Shown here: one piece after another, positions 42,593-50,647 of the stretch
How positions within the stretch are numbered: position 1 is the stretch's first letter
Layout of the letters: the number at the start of each line of letters is the position of its first letter
Assembly: GCA_021151695.1 (NCBI GenBank)
Contig: JAGKWU010000008.1
Coordinates: forward strand, 1 to 64,000
Origin: Cellvibrionaceae bacterium
Lineage (GTDB): Bacteria > Pseudomonadota > Gammaproteobacteria > Pseudomonadales > Cellvibrionaceae
Direction: 5' to 3'
Length of the DNA: 64,000 nt
Notes under the pieces: model-generated
Databases searched by the model: none
Told to the model about the DNA's origin: nothing
Seen by the model: only the letters and a program-made list of their open reading frames with translations
Program-made: the position numbers and the translations under genes

Positions 42593-43828
42593 CTAAGCTG
42601 ATTTACGTTTAAAGGGTACATCGAGCGTCAGATAGGTACCTGCTCTCCACACCCACTCCAGCGGCCCGTAATGGAAACGCTTCAGCCACCAGTGCGCAAA
42701 GCACACCTGCAAAGTGAAAAACACGGCACCTATGGCGAGTGCTTCGGCTTGTGAAACTTTATTCCACATACCTAAACCGTAACCGTAAAAGAAAGGTACG
42801 CCGCAGAGGCTTTGGCTGACGTACATGGTAAGGGTCATACGCCCAGCGGGGGCGAATATTCCGAGCAGCTTTTGACCTATCTGTTTTTGGTAAAGGGCAA
42901 CAAACCCCAACACCAAAATAATCATAAATGTCAGGCAGAAATAACCGCCGACTAATTCATCCAGATAAAATTTTGCAATGCTGCCTTCAGGCCATAAGCC
43001 TTTGGCAGGGCCTGCCAGATATTTTTGCAAGGCGTAAAAACCAATCGCGCCCAATATCGCACCTATCAACAAATTTTTGCGCAGGTGGATAAATTTCAGT
43101 GGGTGCACAAAAAATCCCATGCGCCCTAAAACCAGTCCCGCTAAAAATAAACCGAATAATTGGAAGCCGCGGCTGCCATCAAAAAAGAAAAACCATTTGG
43201 CGGCCGAGCCGGTGGTGAGGTTAAACCAGAGTACTTCAGGCAGGCTGCCGTTGGCCCACATCTCACCCGTAGGTTCGTAGAGCACCCAACTCATAGGTTT
43301 GTCATTGGCGCCGGGAAAGTTGTGCATGGCCGCGTAATAGTGATACACGAGTAGTAGATTGAGCAGGAAAAATACCGAAGCGGCAATCAGATATTTGCTC
43401 GGAATGCGATACACAAACACCAGGATCAAACCATAAACCGCAAGCACCTGTAGCACTTCGCCGGAATAAACCATGCTGTTGAGGGTGCCCATGATAAACA
43501 GGAGTACGAGTCGCCAGATAAACCGTCCGCGGAAATCTATACCCTTCTGCGCCTGCTTATCCATGATGATAAAAAAGCTTACGCCAAAGAGCATGGCAAA
43601 AATTGCATAGGCTTTGCCCGCGAATAAAAAGAAAATGAAATCGTGGACGTTACTTTCGACCGGATTTTTCCAATAAAGCTCAAAGAGTTCGCAGGAATGA
43701 ACCAGGAATAATCCCATAAGCGCGAAGCCGCGCAGGGCGTCGACTAAGGTAACGCGTGCGGGTTCGCCGGGATGCTGTAAGGGCGGCGCGTCCAGGCTCT
43801 TGGTTGGTGTAGTGGCTGTTGTATTCAT
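42593..43828 (-). CDS. DUF418 (YeiB-like) multispan membrane protein
   Basis: 411 residues with about ten hydrophobic segments. The start (RVTLVDALRGFALMGLFLVHS) is the hallmark of the YeiB/DUF418 group, related to integral acyltransferases of the HGSNAT/OpgC type. The C-terminal DUF418 domain has GRMTLTMYVSQSLCG and CFAHWWLKRFHYGPLEWVWR, the usual ending. Such proteins may move acyl groups across the inner membrane; activity is not established. Alone on the minus strand between two unrelated genes. Confidence 0.85.
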   Translation of the reverse strand: MNTTATTPTKSLDAPPLQHPGEPARVTLVDALRGFALMGLFLVHSCELFELYWKNPVESNVHDFIFFLFAGKAYAIFAMLFGVSFFIIMDKQAQKGIDFRGRFIWRLVLLFIMGTLNSMVYSGEVLQVLAVYGLILVFVYRIPSKYLIAASVFFLLNLLLVYHYYAAMHNFPGANDKPMSWVLYEPTGEMWANGSLPEVLWFNLTTGSAAKWFFFFDGSRGFQLFGLFLAGLVLGRMGFFVHPLKFIHLRKNLLIGAILGAIGFYALQKYLAGPAKGLWPEGSIAKFYLDELVGGYFCLTFMIILVLGFVALYQKQIGQKLLGIFAPAGRMTLTMYVSQSLCGVPFFYGYGLGMWNKVSQAEALAIGAVFFTLQVCFAHWWLKRFHYGPLEWVWRAGTYLTLDVPFKRKSA

Positions 43829-43948
43829 AATTTAGCTTTATGGTTGTTGGGTTAGGACAAATCTTTAGCGTGAATGACGCTGAATAAGTGTGGCTAAAAA
43901 ATGCTGGTTTGTCCTTTTAGAAGCGTTAAATTTTGTTTAAGCCTCACG

Positions 43949-43968
43949 CGTTCTGGCTCCCCAGAACG
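43949..43968. other. short hairpin, role unknown
   Basis: CGTTCTGG-CTCC-CCAGAACG is a perfect 8-bp stem in the 250-base gap between the DUF418 gene and the secreted-protein gene. No T-run follows. Confidence 0.4.
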
Positions 43969-44013
43969 TCCCACTTAAGCCTGGCTCTAAACTGGCACCG
44001 CCCGGACGGCCCA

Positions 44014-44038
44014 TAAAAAAAGGCGCCGGAGCGCCTTT
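44014..44038 (-). terminator. terminator of the secreted-protein gene
   Basis: On the minus strand AAAGGCGC-TCCG-GCGCCTTT is followed by a T-run. The same GGCGC-CGGA-GCGCC core reappears at 51650. Confidence 0.85.
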
Positions 44039-44079
44039 GGGGATTTACGACAGTCTTTGCCTTTGTAAAGGCGATCCTG

Positions 44080-45579
44080 CTAGAGATAAGCTTTCTTAAA
44101 CGCTTCTTTAGACTGCTGAATATATTCGCGAGTCTTAACGGCATGCATCTCCCAAGCTTTGCGGTCGTCCGCATTGCTGAAGGGGTTTTGATCTGGCGCT
44201 ATCGACTTGTCGAACTTGTCGTAGAAGGTGATCATTGCTGACGTGATCTGGTTAAAGCGCTCTTTGTATTCCTGCAGTTCATCGATATTGCCATTGGCCT
44301 TCAACATAAATTGCACCAGCTGGGCATTGGATGTTGAGCGCGTTTGCAACGCTTCGGCCTGTTTGGCGAAACCCTCGTTGATGGTTTTCAGGGCTGCAGA
44401 GCGCACCTGGTCATCTTTGCTCATGACACGGTTGAAGTTTTCCGCTTGTTTGTCCTGGCCACCGTAGATCAAATAATCCTTAAGGTGTTTGCTCAGGTCT
44501 TTGCGGAAACGGTCAACATCGGCCTGGATATCAGCCAGGTCTTTATCCAGGCTATTGGCTTTGGATAATTCCTTTTCGATTTCACCGAGGAATTTTTCGG
44601 CGGTCTGATACACATTCAAGCCATTCTTTTCGGCAAACTTTTGCGCGTCTTTGCTGACACCGGCGTTTTCGTAAGAGGATTTTTCAAAGGTGGTGGCAAC
44701 GATGGATTTGAAGGGCTCGGCGAAAGCGTTGTAGGCGCCAGCAGTCACAATGTTCAGCGATGCGGTAGCTATATCGCCGAAAGGCTTCATCAGCGAATCC
44801 AGACGGGTTTTCTGAATGGGCGACGACACTTTCTTAACGTCATCTATCACCTTTTTAAAGGTGGCATAACCCAACGGGTTGGCCATTTTGCTGCGTTCGG
44901 AGGTAGCGAGCACCAGTGAAATAGTAGAGTAGATGCCATTGGCGTATTCGATGTACTGGCGCTGGATTTCAATTTGCGAGGTGTAGGTGTCGCCCAGTTT
45001 TTTCAGTGCTTCGGTCTGGATCTGGTAGCTTTGGTCATCGCGCAATTTGCCCATGACTTCATCGAATACCAGTTGCTGGTTTTTTTGCAGCGCGGTGCTG
45101 AGCAGGATGCGGTCGATGGAAATATCGTCGATATCCAAAGTGCCACCGACGGTTTCTATATCGATACGCAAATATTTTTTGCCCGGGTCATCCACAGATA
45201 CGCGCTTGGCATGGTATTCAGTATCGTTGTGGGTGCCTTCGATGGTGCCCACTTGAAACCAACCGGCGTCATTGCTGAGGGATGTGTTTACAAACACTTT
45301 GATTTTGTAATTGGTAACGGGGGTGGAGGTGCGCAGCCACAATTCCATAGTGCCTGATTCGGCCACCATGGTTTTGGTGCGGATGGAGGCTTCGTTTTCC
45401 ACTTTGATGGCGTTGCTGCCTGAGTGGCCCTGGCCGCTGGCCAGCTCGGCACCGTAGATCAGCGACCACTTTTGGGAATCTTCAAAATCGCTGGAGAAAA
45501 TTGCTGATTTGTCATCGGCAAATACTGAGGCGCAAACTGACAGCATCAGGGGTGCGGCTAGTAACTTGGCGTAGTTCAT
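44080..45579 (-). CDS. secreted protein with N-terminal jelly-roll-like and C-terminal helical part
   Basis: 499 residues. A Sec signal peptide (MNYAKLLAAPLMLSVCASVFA) should be cut near residue 21. Residues about 25-160 look like a carbohydrate-binding-type beta-sandwich (FSSDFEDSQKWSLIYGA, TMELWLRTSTPVTNYKIKVF, KKYLRIDIETVGGTLDIDDI). From about 165 the protein is nearly all helical, with coiled-coil character (ELSKANSLDKDLADIQADVDRF-like) and no catalytic motif. I know no family for the helical part. It should be periplasmic or extracellular. It stands alone with its own terminator in the accessory block between spoT and ridA. Confidence 0.75.
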   Translation of the reverse strand: MNYAKLLAAPLMLSVCASVFADDKSAIFSSDFEDSQKWSLIYGAELASGQGHSGSNAIKVENEASIRTKTMVAESGTMELWLRTSTPVTNYKIKVFVNTSLSNDAGWFQVGTIEGTHNDTEYHAKRVSVDDPGKKYLRIDIETVGGTLDIDDISIDRILLSTALQKNQQLVFDEVMGKLRDDQSYQIQTEALKKLGDTYTSQIEIQRQYIEYANGIYSTISLVLATSERSKMANPLGYATFKKVIDDVKKVSSPIQKTRLDSLMKPFGDIATASLNIVTAGAYNAFAEPFKSIVATTFEKSSYENAGVSKDAQKFAEKNGLNVYQTAEKFLGEIEKELSKANSLDKDLADIQADVDRFRKDLSKHLKDYLIYGGQDKQAENFNRVMSKDDQVRSAALKTINEGFAKQAEALQTRSTSNAQLVQFMLKANGNIDELQEYKERFNQITSAMITFYDKFDKSIAPDQNPFSNADDRKAWEMHAVKTREYIQQSKEAFKKAYL

Positions 45580-45814
45580 GATGATCCTGTAAAGAAAAAA
45601 TTAACCAGAAATCGGCAGGCTGACTATAGGGTGAACCCAATGAACGCAATCTGAACACTGCCGGTAGCAAATCGGGGCGCCCATAATAGCGGGTATTGCG
45701 GGTGGCTTCAGTGTTTTTGAAGGCTTAAGACGGAATTTGGGATGGCTGGTTTCGGGCGCTGTGCTTCTCTATACTCGCCGTTTTTGTTCTGTACCGTTTC
45801 TTCAGGAATTTGCC

Positions 45815-46198
45815 ATGACCAACAAAGCTATCATCCACAGCGACAACGCCCCCGCCGCCATAGGCACCTACTCCCAGGCGGTAAAGGTAAACAATACCGT
45901 TTATTTGTCCGGCCAGATTCCGCTGGTACCGGAGACAATGCAGTTGGTAGAAGGCGATTTCGCAGCCCAGGCCCACCAGGTATTCAAAAACCTGAGTGCT
46001 GTGTGCGATGCAGCGGGCGGCAGCTTGAAAGACATAGTAAAGCTGAATATTTACTTGACCGACCTGGCTAACTTCCCCGTGGTTAATGAAGTGATGGGCC
46101 AGTATTTCAGCGCACCTTTTCCGGCGCGTGCAGCCATTGGTATCAATCAGTTGCCGCGCAATTCACTGATCGAAGCTGATGGCGTTATGGTGATTTAA
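45815..46198 (+). CDS. ridA: RidA-family 2-iminobutanoate/imine deaminase
   Basis: ATG 45815 (MTNKAIIHS) with AGGA upstream gives 127 residues, the family length; the longer open frame from 45737 has no site. IGTYSQAVKVNNTVYLSGQIPLVP and the PARAAIGINQLPRNSLIEADGVMVI end are typical, including the conserved Arg of the PARAAIG motif that binds the substrate carboxylate. It hydrolyses reactive enamines/imines made by PLP enzymes such as threonine dehydratase. In Pseudomonas it directly follows spoT; here it follows an accessory block. Confidence 0.93.
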   Translation: MTNKAIIHSDNAPAAIGTYSQAVKVNNTVYLSGQIPLVPETMQLVEGDFAAQAHQVFKNLSAVCDAAGGSLKDIVKLNIYLTDLANFPVVNEVMGQYFSAPFPARAAIGINQLPRNSLIEADGVMVI

Positions 46199-46218
46199 AT
46201 CGAGTACCAGCAGGCCAG

Positions 46219-46632
46219 TTAAAACGACTGGCTTTGCTGGAATTGCATAACATCCTCCGGAATTACCACGCCTTCACGCTTGCTCTGTACCCACACATGG
46301 CACTTGGGGGTGAATATGAAATCGCTGGTAATTCGTTCGCGCATCACGCCGATAATCCCCGGAAATCCCTCCGACTGGTCAAACATCAAATCGCCACAGT
46401 AGCTGCAGTACTGGCGTTGGCTGGCGTTTCCCGACGCCGCTACAAAATCCCGTCGGTCGACATCGCCGGTAATCGACGTGTGTTTTAACTTAAAGAAAAC
46501 TATCTCCGCAAAAGCCCTACCGCTAGCGATTTGGCAGTGTTTGCAATGGCAGACGAACTGGATGAGTGGCTCGCTGCGCGCGGAGAATTTCACTTCTCCG
46601 CAGCTGCAGCTGGCAGTAACCAGGGCTTCCAT
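46219..46632 (-). CDS. GFA-family zinc protein (Mss4-like)
   Basis: 137 residues with the zinc-binding cysteine pattern of the glutathione-dependent formaldehyde-activating family: CSCGEVKF (near residue 9), CHCKHCQ (near 29) and CSYCGDL (near 76). The FAEIVFFK and YCSYCGD stretches are usual. Few members are characterised; several act on glutathione adducts, others have unknown roles. It lies 25 bases downstream of lpd on the same strand, so it may be in the same transcript and share its TetR control. Confidence 0.85.
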   Translation of the reverse strand: MEALVTASCSCGEVKFSARSEPLIQFVCHCKHCQIASGRAFAEIVFFKLKHTSITGDVDRRDFVAASGNASQRQYCSYCGDLMFDQSEGFPGIIGVMRERITSDFIFTPKCHVWVQSKREGVVIPEDVMQFQQSQSF

Positions 46633-46657
46633 AGTGGCTCCTTAACATGATGGATCG

Positions 46658-48067
46658 CTAGCTTGCGCGCTTGGCAAGCGGATTGGGTAAGTCAGTAATG
46701 GTACCGCCGGCCAGCTCTGCCGCCAGGCCCACCGTCTCATGTAATGTGGGGTGGGCGTGGATGGTGAGGGCTATATCCTCCACGCTGGCATTGAACTCCA
46801 AGGCAAGGGTAAGTTCACCCAGCAATTCGCCTGCATGCAGGCCTACAATTCCCGCGCCTAGGAGACGATCTGTTGCAGGATCGAAAATCAGCTTGGTTTT
46901 ACCCTCGCTGCGGTCGGCACTCAAGGCCCGGCCGCTGGCAGTCCAGGGGTAAACGGCGGTTTTGTAGTTGATGCCTTGCTGCTTGGCCTCTTTCTCTGTC
47001 AAACCCACCCAGGCAATTTCCGGGCTGGTGTAGGCGATAGAGGGTATGGCCTGTGGCGCAAATTCATGTTTGTGGCCGGCGATATTCTCGGCCGCTGCAT
47101 GGCCCTCGTGAGTGGCTTTATGGGCCAGCATAGGCTGGCCAACTATGTCGCCAATGGCATAGATATGGGGCACATTGGTTTGCAAATAGTGATTCACCGG
47201 GATGAAGCCGCGCTCGTCCACATGGATACCCGCCTTCTCTGCTGCCAGCTTCTTGCCATTCGGGCTGCGGCCCACGGCGACCAGGATTGCATCGAAGCTG
47301 CGTTCCTCGCCTGTGCTGAAACTGACATAAAGTCCATCATCTTTAGCGCTCACAGCTTCCACTTTGGTGGAAAGTAGCAGCTCAAACTTGTCTTTGTTGT
47401 AACGGGTAAACACGCTCACCAGGTCTGTGTCGGCGACGGGAATTAGCTGGTCGGCAAACTCCACCACAGTCACCTTGCTACCCAGGGCTTCGTACACGGT
47501 AGCCATTTCCAGTCCGATAATACCGCCGCCCAATACCAATAAACGCGGTGGAACTGATTTCAACTCCAGGGCACCGGTTGAATCAAAAATGCGGGGATCT
47601 TCGGGGATGAAGGGCAGTTTCACACTGCTGGAGCCAGCTGCGATAATTACGTGCTCAAATTCGATGGTGGTCTGTTCATCACCGTTGATGACTGACAGGT
47701 GATGCTCATCCACAAAGCTGCCATAGCCATGTACCACTTGAACCCGGCGGCCCTTGGCCATACTGGAGACGCCATTCACCAGTTTGCTCACCACTGATTC
47801 TTTATAGGTACGCACCTGGTTCAGATCGTAGCTGGCCTGGCCAAAGCTGATGCCCAGGGCGCTGGCATGCTCGGCCTCCTGTAGCACTTCAGCCACATGT
47901 AACAAGGCTTTGGAGGGAATACAACCTACATTCAAGCAGACGCCGCCAAGGTTGGCGTAGCGCTCTACCAAGGTCACCTGTAAGCCCAAATCCGCCGCGC
48001 GAAATGCCGCTGCATAACCGCCGGGACCGCTACCCAACACCACTAACTGAGTTTTGATTGCTGACAC
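46658..48067 (-). CDS. lpd: dihydrolipoyl dehydrogenase, stand-alone
   Basis: 469 residues. FAD-binding GSGPGGYAAAFRAADLG, the redox pair in GGVCLNVGCIPSKALLH, NAD-binding GGGIIGLEMATVYEALG and the C-terminal HAHPTLHET (active-site His-Glu) are all present. It reoxidises dihydrolipoamide for 2-oxo acid dehydrogenases or the glycine cleavage system. E1 and E2 genes are absent here. It is divergent from a TetR gene with operator-like palindromes between them, so its expression is probably controlled locally. Confidence 0.95.
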   Translation of the reverse strand: MSAIKTQLVVLGSGPGGYAAAFRAADLGLQVTLVERYANLGGVCLNVGCIPSKALLHVAEVLQEAEHASALGISFGQASYDLNQVRTYKESVVSKLVNGVSSMAKGRRVQVVHGYGSFVDEHHLSVINGDEQTTIEFEHVIIAAGSSSVKLPFIPEDPRIFDSTGALELKSVPPRLLVLGGGIIGLEMATVYEALGSKVTVVEFADQLIPVADTDLVSVFTRYNKDKFELLLSTKVEAVSAKDDGLYVSFSTGEERSFDAILVAVGRSPNGKKLAAEKAGIHVDERGFIPVNHYLQTNVPHIYAIGDIVGQPMLAHKATHEGHAAAENIAGHKHEFAPQAIPSIAYTSPEIAWVGLTEKEAKQQGINYKTAVYPWTASGRALSADRSEGKTKLIFDPATDRLLGAGIVGLHAGELLGELTLALEFNASVEDIALTIHAHPTLHETVGLAAELAGGTITDLPNPLAKRAS

Positions 48068-48087
48068 GATTGGCTCCTGAAATTTAC

Positions 48088-48105
48088 CTACCTAGTGATA
48101 GGTAG
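48088..48105. promoter_or_regulatory. operator-like palindrome, lpd side
   Basis: CTACCTA-GTGA-TAGGTAG is a perfect 7-bp dyad, 21 bases from the lpd start. It matches the second site at 48135-48150 (shared CTA(C/T)CTA(G/C)TGATAGGTA), so both probably bind the adjacent TetR protein. Confidence 0.7.
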
Positions 48106-48156
48106 CGTAGGGCTGGACGGCTTTACTTGTCAAGCCTATCTACTGATAGGTAAGCT
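48104..48156. promoter_or_regulatory. divergent lpd / tetR promoters with overlapping -35 boxes
   Basis: Rightward: TTGTCA (48127-48132), 18 bases, TAAGCT (48151-48156). Leftward: TTGACA read on the minus strand (48133-48128), 18 bases, TACGCT (48109-48104). The -35 boxes share five bases. The second operator fills the spacer of the rightward promoter and the first covers the edge of the leftward -10. Confidence 0.5.
48135..48150. promoter_or_regulatory. operator-like palindrome, tetR side
   Basis: CCTATC-TACT-GATAGG is a perfect 6-bp dyad matching the lpd-side site in position and sequence. It lies within the promoter spacer of the TetR gene, as expected for autorepression. Confidence 0.65.
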
Positions 48157-48206
48157 ATCGTAAAAATAGTTGGGCTTTATTTATAAAGCGGTTACAGGAC
48201 GAATTT

Positions 48207-48758
48207 ATGACAAGCTCCACCTGCGACAAGATTATCGCCCTCGCCCAGGAGGCCATAGCCATCCGCGGCTACTCCGCCTTCAGCTTTCGTGAACTGGCCA
48301 CTGAATTGGGTATCAAAAGCGCCAGTATTCACTATCACTTCCCGACCAAGACTCATTTGGGCGTGGCGGTTGCACAAGGCTGGCGGGAAAAACTGGAAGC
48401 GGCGCTGGCGACCATTGCCGAGCAAACTTCAGATCCTCGTCAGGCACTGGATGGCTTGATTGCCATTTATCGCCATGAAGCCCAAGCCAGTCAGCGCATG
48501 ACAGTCTGCACCATGCTGGCAGCAGAGATTAATAATTTACCGGAAGAGATCCGCACTGAGATGGGCAAATTCTACGCACTGAATTTAGGTTGGATAAAAG
48601 CGCAACTGTTGGAGTTGGGGTTTTCCGAGGCAGAGGCAAGCGAAAAAGCGCGACAGGTTTTCGCGCTTCTGCAAGGCGCACTCATGGGCGCCAAAGGCCA
48701 GGGGGATGCAAGTTATTTTGATGTGGTGACAAAGGCGGTAAACGCGCTACTTTTATGA
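48207..48758 (+). CDS. TetR-family transcriptional regulator
   Basis: 183 residues. The N-terminal DNA-binding domain is clear: IIALAQEAIAIRGYSAFSFRELATELGIKSASIHYHFPTK (residues about 9-48), with the recognition helix SASIHYHF. The remainder is a helical ligand-binding domain of unknown ligand. It is divergent from lpd and overlaps the convergent membrane-protein gene by six bases at its 3' end. The two palindromes upstream suggest it represses itself and lpd. Confidence 0.9.
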   Translation: MTSSTCDKIIALAQEAIAIRGYSAFSFRELATELGIKSASIHYHFPTKTHLGVAVAQGWREKLEAALATIAEQTSDPRQALDGLIAIYRHEAQASQRMTVCTMLAAEINNLPEEIRTEMGKFYALNLGWIKAQLLELGFSEAEASEKARQVFALLQGALMGAKGQGDASYFDVVTKAVNALLL

Positions 48759-49058
48759 TTTGCCGGTGGATTTGGTGCCATAGTAAAAGCCGGTTGCTGC
48801 TGATACCAAGGTTACCAGCGGACCTAAAACAACGGAAAACTCTTTTATTTCAGAGAGGTGAATTGATCCCAACGCTATGAGGATCAGTATGCCGCCGATT
48901 AAAACCCAGAGTAGGCCGATTAATGAGTAGGCAATGTTTCTTCTGGCAGCATCTTCTTGTGGCCGAGAATCGTAGGGTTCGAGGTTGAGCTCAGGTGTTT
49001 GTGCTGTAGATGTTTCCGTACTGAAATCGAGGCTTTGACTTTCCATGTTGTCTGCCAT
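48753..49058 (-). CDS. small two-span membrane protein, unknown
   Basis: 101 residues: a polar N-terminus, then two membrane segments (IAYSLIGLLWVLIGGILILIA, about residues 43-63, and VVLGPLVTLVSAATGFYYG, about 76-94). No family recognised. It starts four bases after the RHH protein gene, so the two are a transcription unit. It might be the toxin-like or effector member of the pair, or a membrane sensor. Confidence 0.65.
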   Translation of the reverse strand: MADNMESQSLDFSTETSTAQTPELNLEPYDSRPQEDAARRNIAYSLIGLLWVLIGGILILIALGSIHLSEIKEFSVVLGPLVTLVSAATGFYYGTKSTGKS

Positions 49059-49062
49059 TTTC

Positions 49063-49269
49063 TTATTTCCTCAGAATCTGCATTAATTTTTCACCCTGAG
49101 TCTCAACCAAAATTTTGCGGCCTAACTTTTCTTGCTCAACAAAAAACTTTTCTGAATTGATGGAGCGCCGAAGCACATCGGTAAATGTAGAGTTTTCGCG
49201 GGCGGCAAGTTCCTGCAAGAACTGCACTTGCTCTTCAGGTAAATTGACAGTGACTTTTTTCGTAGCCAT
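49063..49269 (-). CDS. ribbon-helix-helix protein (CopG/Arc-like)
   Basis: I take ATG 49269 (MATKKVTVNLPEEQ), which has AGGAGG six bases upstream; the open frame to 49296 has no better site. 68 residues. VTVNLPEEQVQFLQELAARENSTFTDVLRRSINSEKFF has the strand-helix-helix pattern of RHH DNA-binding proteins. A charged tail follows. Such proteins are antitoxins or autoregulators; here the partner gene encodes a membrane protein. Confidence 0.75.
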   Translation of the reverse strand: MATKKVTVNLPEEQVQFLQELAARENSTFTDVLRRSINSEKFFVEQEKLGRKILVETQGEKLMQILRK

Positions 49270-49351
49270 TTTGGGCCTCCTGACTGCTGGAACCATACAA
49301 AAGCTGTATCAAATATGGTTAATGTAAGGTTAGGCCATTCAGCCAGGGACA

Positions 49352-50647
49352 TCAACTGCACTTACCTAAAACAGCATAATAAAATCCGTCATATCCATCA
49401 CCGGTTGGTAGCAGCTGCCTTCCAAAAGGCTGTGCAATCCCCCAGGCCACATTCAATGTTTCATGCTGTGCGTCCGGCTGACGGTGCATAAACGCTTCAA
49501 TCACCTTGGTGTTTTCGCGCGGCATTATCGAGCAGGTGGCGTAGACAAGTTTGCCGCCGGGTTTGAGCAGGCTCCAGAGATTGTCGAGCAAGCGACCTTG
49601 CAGCTCGGCGAGCTTGGCAACTTCTTCGGGTGTGCGCAGCACTTTGATATCCGGGTGGCGGCGGATGATGCCAGTGGCGGAGCAAGGGGCATCCAGCAAG
49701 ATACGATCGTAAAGCTCGCCGTCCCACCAATTGCGTTCAGTTCCATCGCCGCAAACGATTCTGGCATTTACGCCCAGGCGGGCCAGGTTTTCACGTACGC
49801 GGCCCAGGCGGCGCTCTTCGGCATCCAGGGCGGTTACCTGCAGGCTGGGCTCCAGCTCCAGCATATGGCCGGTTTTGCCGCCGGGTGCGGCACAGGCATC
49901 CAGTACCCGCATATTGGGCGACAATTGCAGCAAGTCGCCGCTTAACTGCGCAGCTTCATCCTGAACGCTTAAAAGCCCTTCGGTAAATAGCGGCAGCTTG
50001 CGTGGGTCACAAGCCTGCGCAAGCGTAATGCCGTAGGGGCTGTATTGAGTGGCTTGGGCGGCGATGCCGGCGTCGGCCAGCTGCTGCAGATAATCGGTGT
50101 GGTCGACCTTGCGGGTGTTAAGGCGCAACGTAAAAGGCGGATGCTGGTTGTTGGCAGAGATCAAGGATTCAAACTGATCCGGCCAGCTTTTGCGCAGCAT
50201 GCCTTCCAGCCAGGCGGGATGGTTGGCTTGAAATGCGGCATTTTGGCTGAGAAGATCGTCCAATTTGCTTTTATCGCGCTGGAATTGGCGCAAAACGCCA
50301 TTGACCAGTTTGGTCGCCCAGGGCTTTTTCAATACACGGGTAACTTCTACTGTCTCGCCCAGCGCAGCGTGGTCGGGAATACGGGTGTGCAGCAGTTGAT
50401 AAAGGCCGAGCAGTAGCAGTGCTTGCATGTCGCTGTCTTTTGCGCGCAATGGCTTATCGACCAGGCATTCTACGTAGGCCGCCAACTGCGGGTAATAACG
50501 GCAGGTGCCAAAACAGAGTTCTTGCAGCAGTGGACGATCCTGCTCAGCGACCTGGTGTTGAATGGCTGGCAGCAAACTGGAGAGCGAGCCCTGCCCGCGC
50601 AGTATTTGCGCGAGAACCTGCGCGGCGGCGGTACGGACGCTGATCAA
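49352..50647 (-). CDS. rsmB: 16S rRNA m5C967 methyltransferase
   Basis: 431 residues. An N-terminal NusB-like helical domain (RTAAAQVLAQILRGQGSLSSLLP) is followed by the methyltransferase. SAM-binding CAAPGGKTGHMLEL and the two catalytic cysteines (DAPCSATG and YATCSIM) are present. It methylates cytosine 967 of 16S rRNA. Its start overlaps the fmt stop by four bases. In Pseudomonas it is followed by trkA; here a small RHH/membrane-protein pair takes that position. Confidence 0.95.
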   Translation of the reverse strand: MISVRTAAAQVLAQILRGQGSLSSLLPAIQHQVAEQDRPLLQELCFGTCRYYPQLAAYVECLVDKPLRAKDSDMQALLLLGLYQLLHTRIPDHAALGETVEVTRVLKKPWATKLVNGVLRQFQRDKSKLDDLLSQNAAFQANHPAWLEGMLRKSWPDQFESLISANNQHPPFTLRLNTRKVDHTDYLQQLADAGIAAQATQYSPYGITLAQACDPRKLPLFTEGLLSVQDEAAQLSGDLLQLSPNMRVLDACAAPGGKTGHMLELEPSLQVTALDAEERRLGRVRENLARLGVNARIVCGDGTERNWWDGELYDRILLDAPCSATGIIRRHPDIKVLRTPEEVAKLAELQGRLLDNLWSLLKPGGKLVYATCSIMPRENTKVIEAFMHRQPDAQHETLNVAWGIAQPFGRQLLPTGDGYDGFYYAVLGKCS

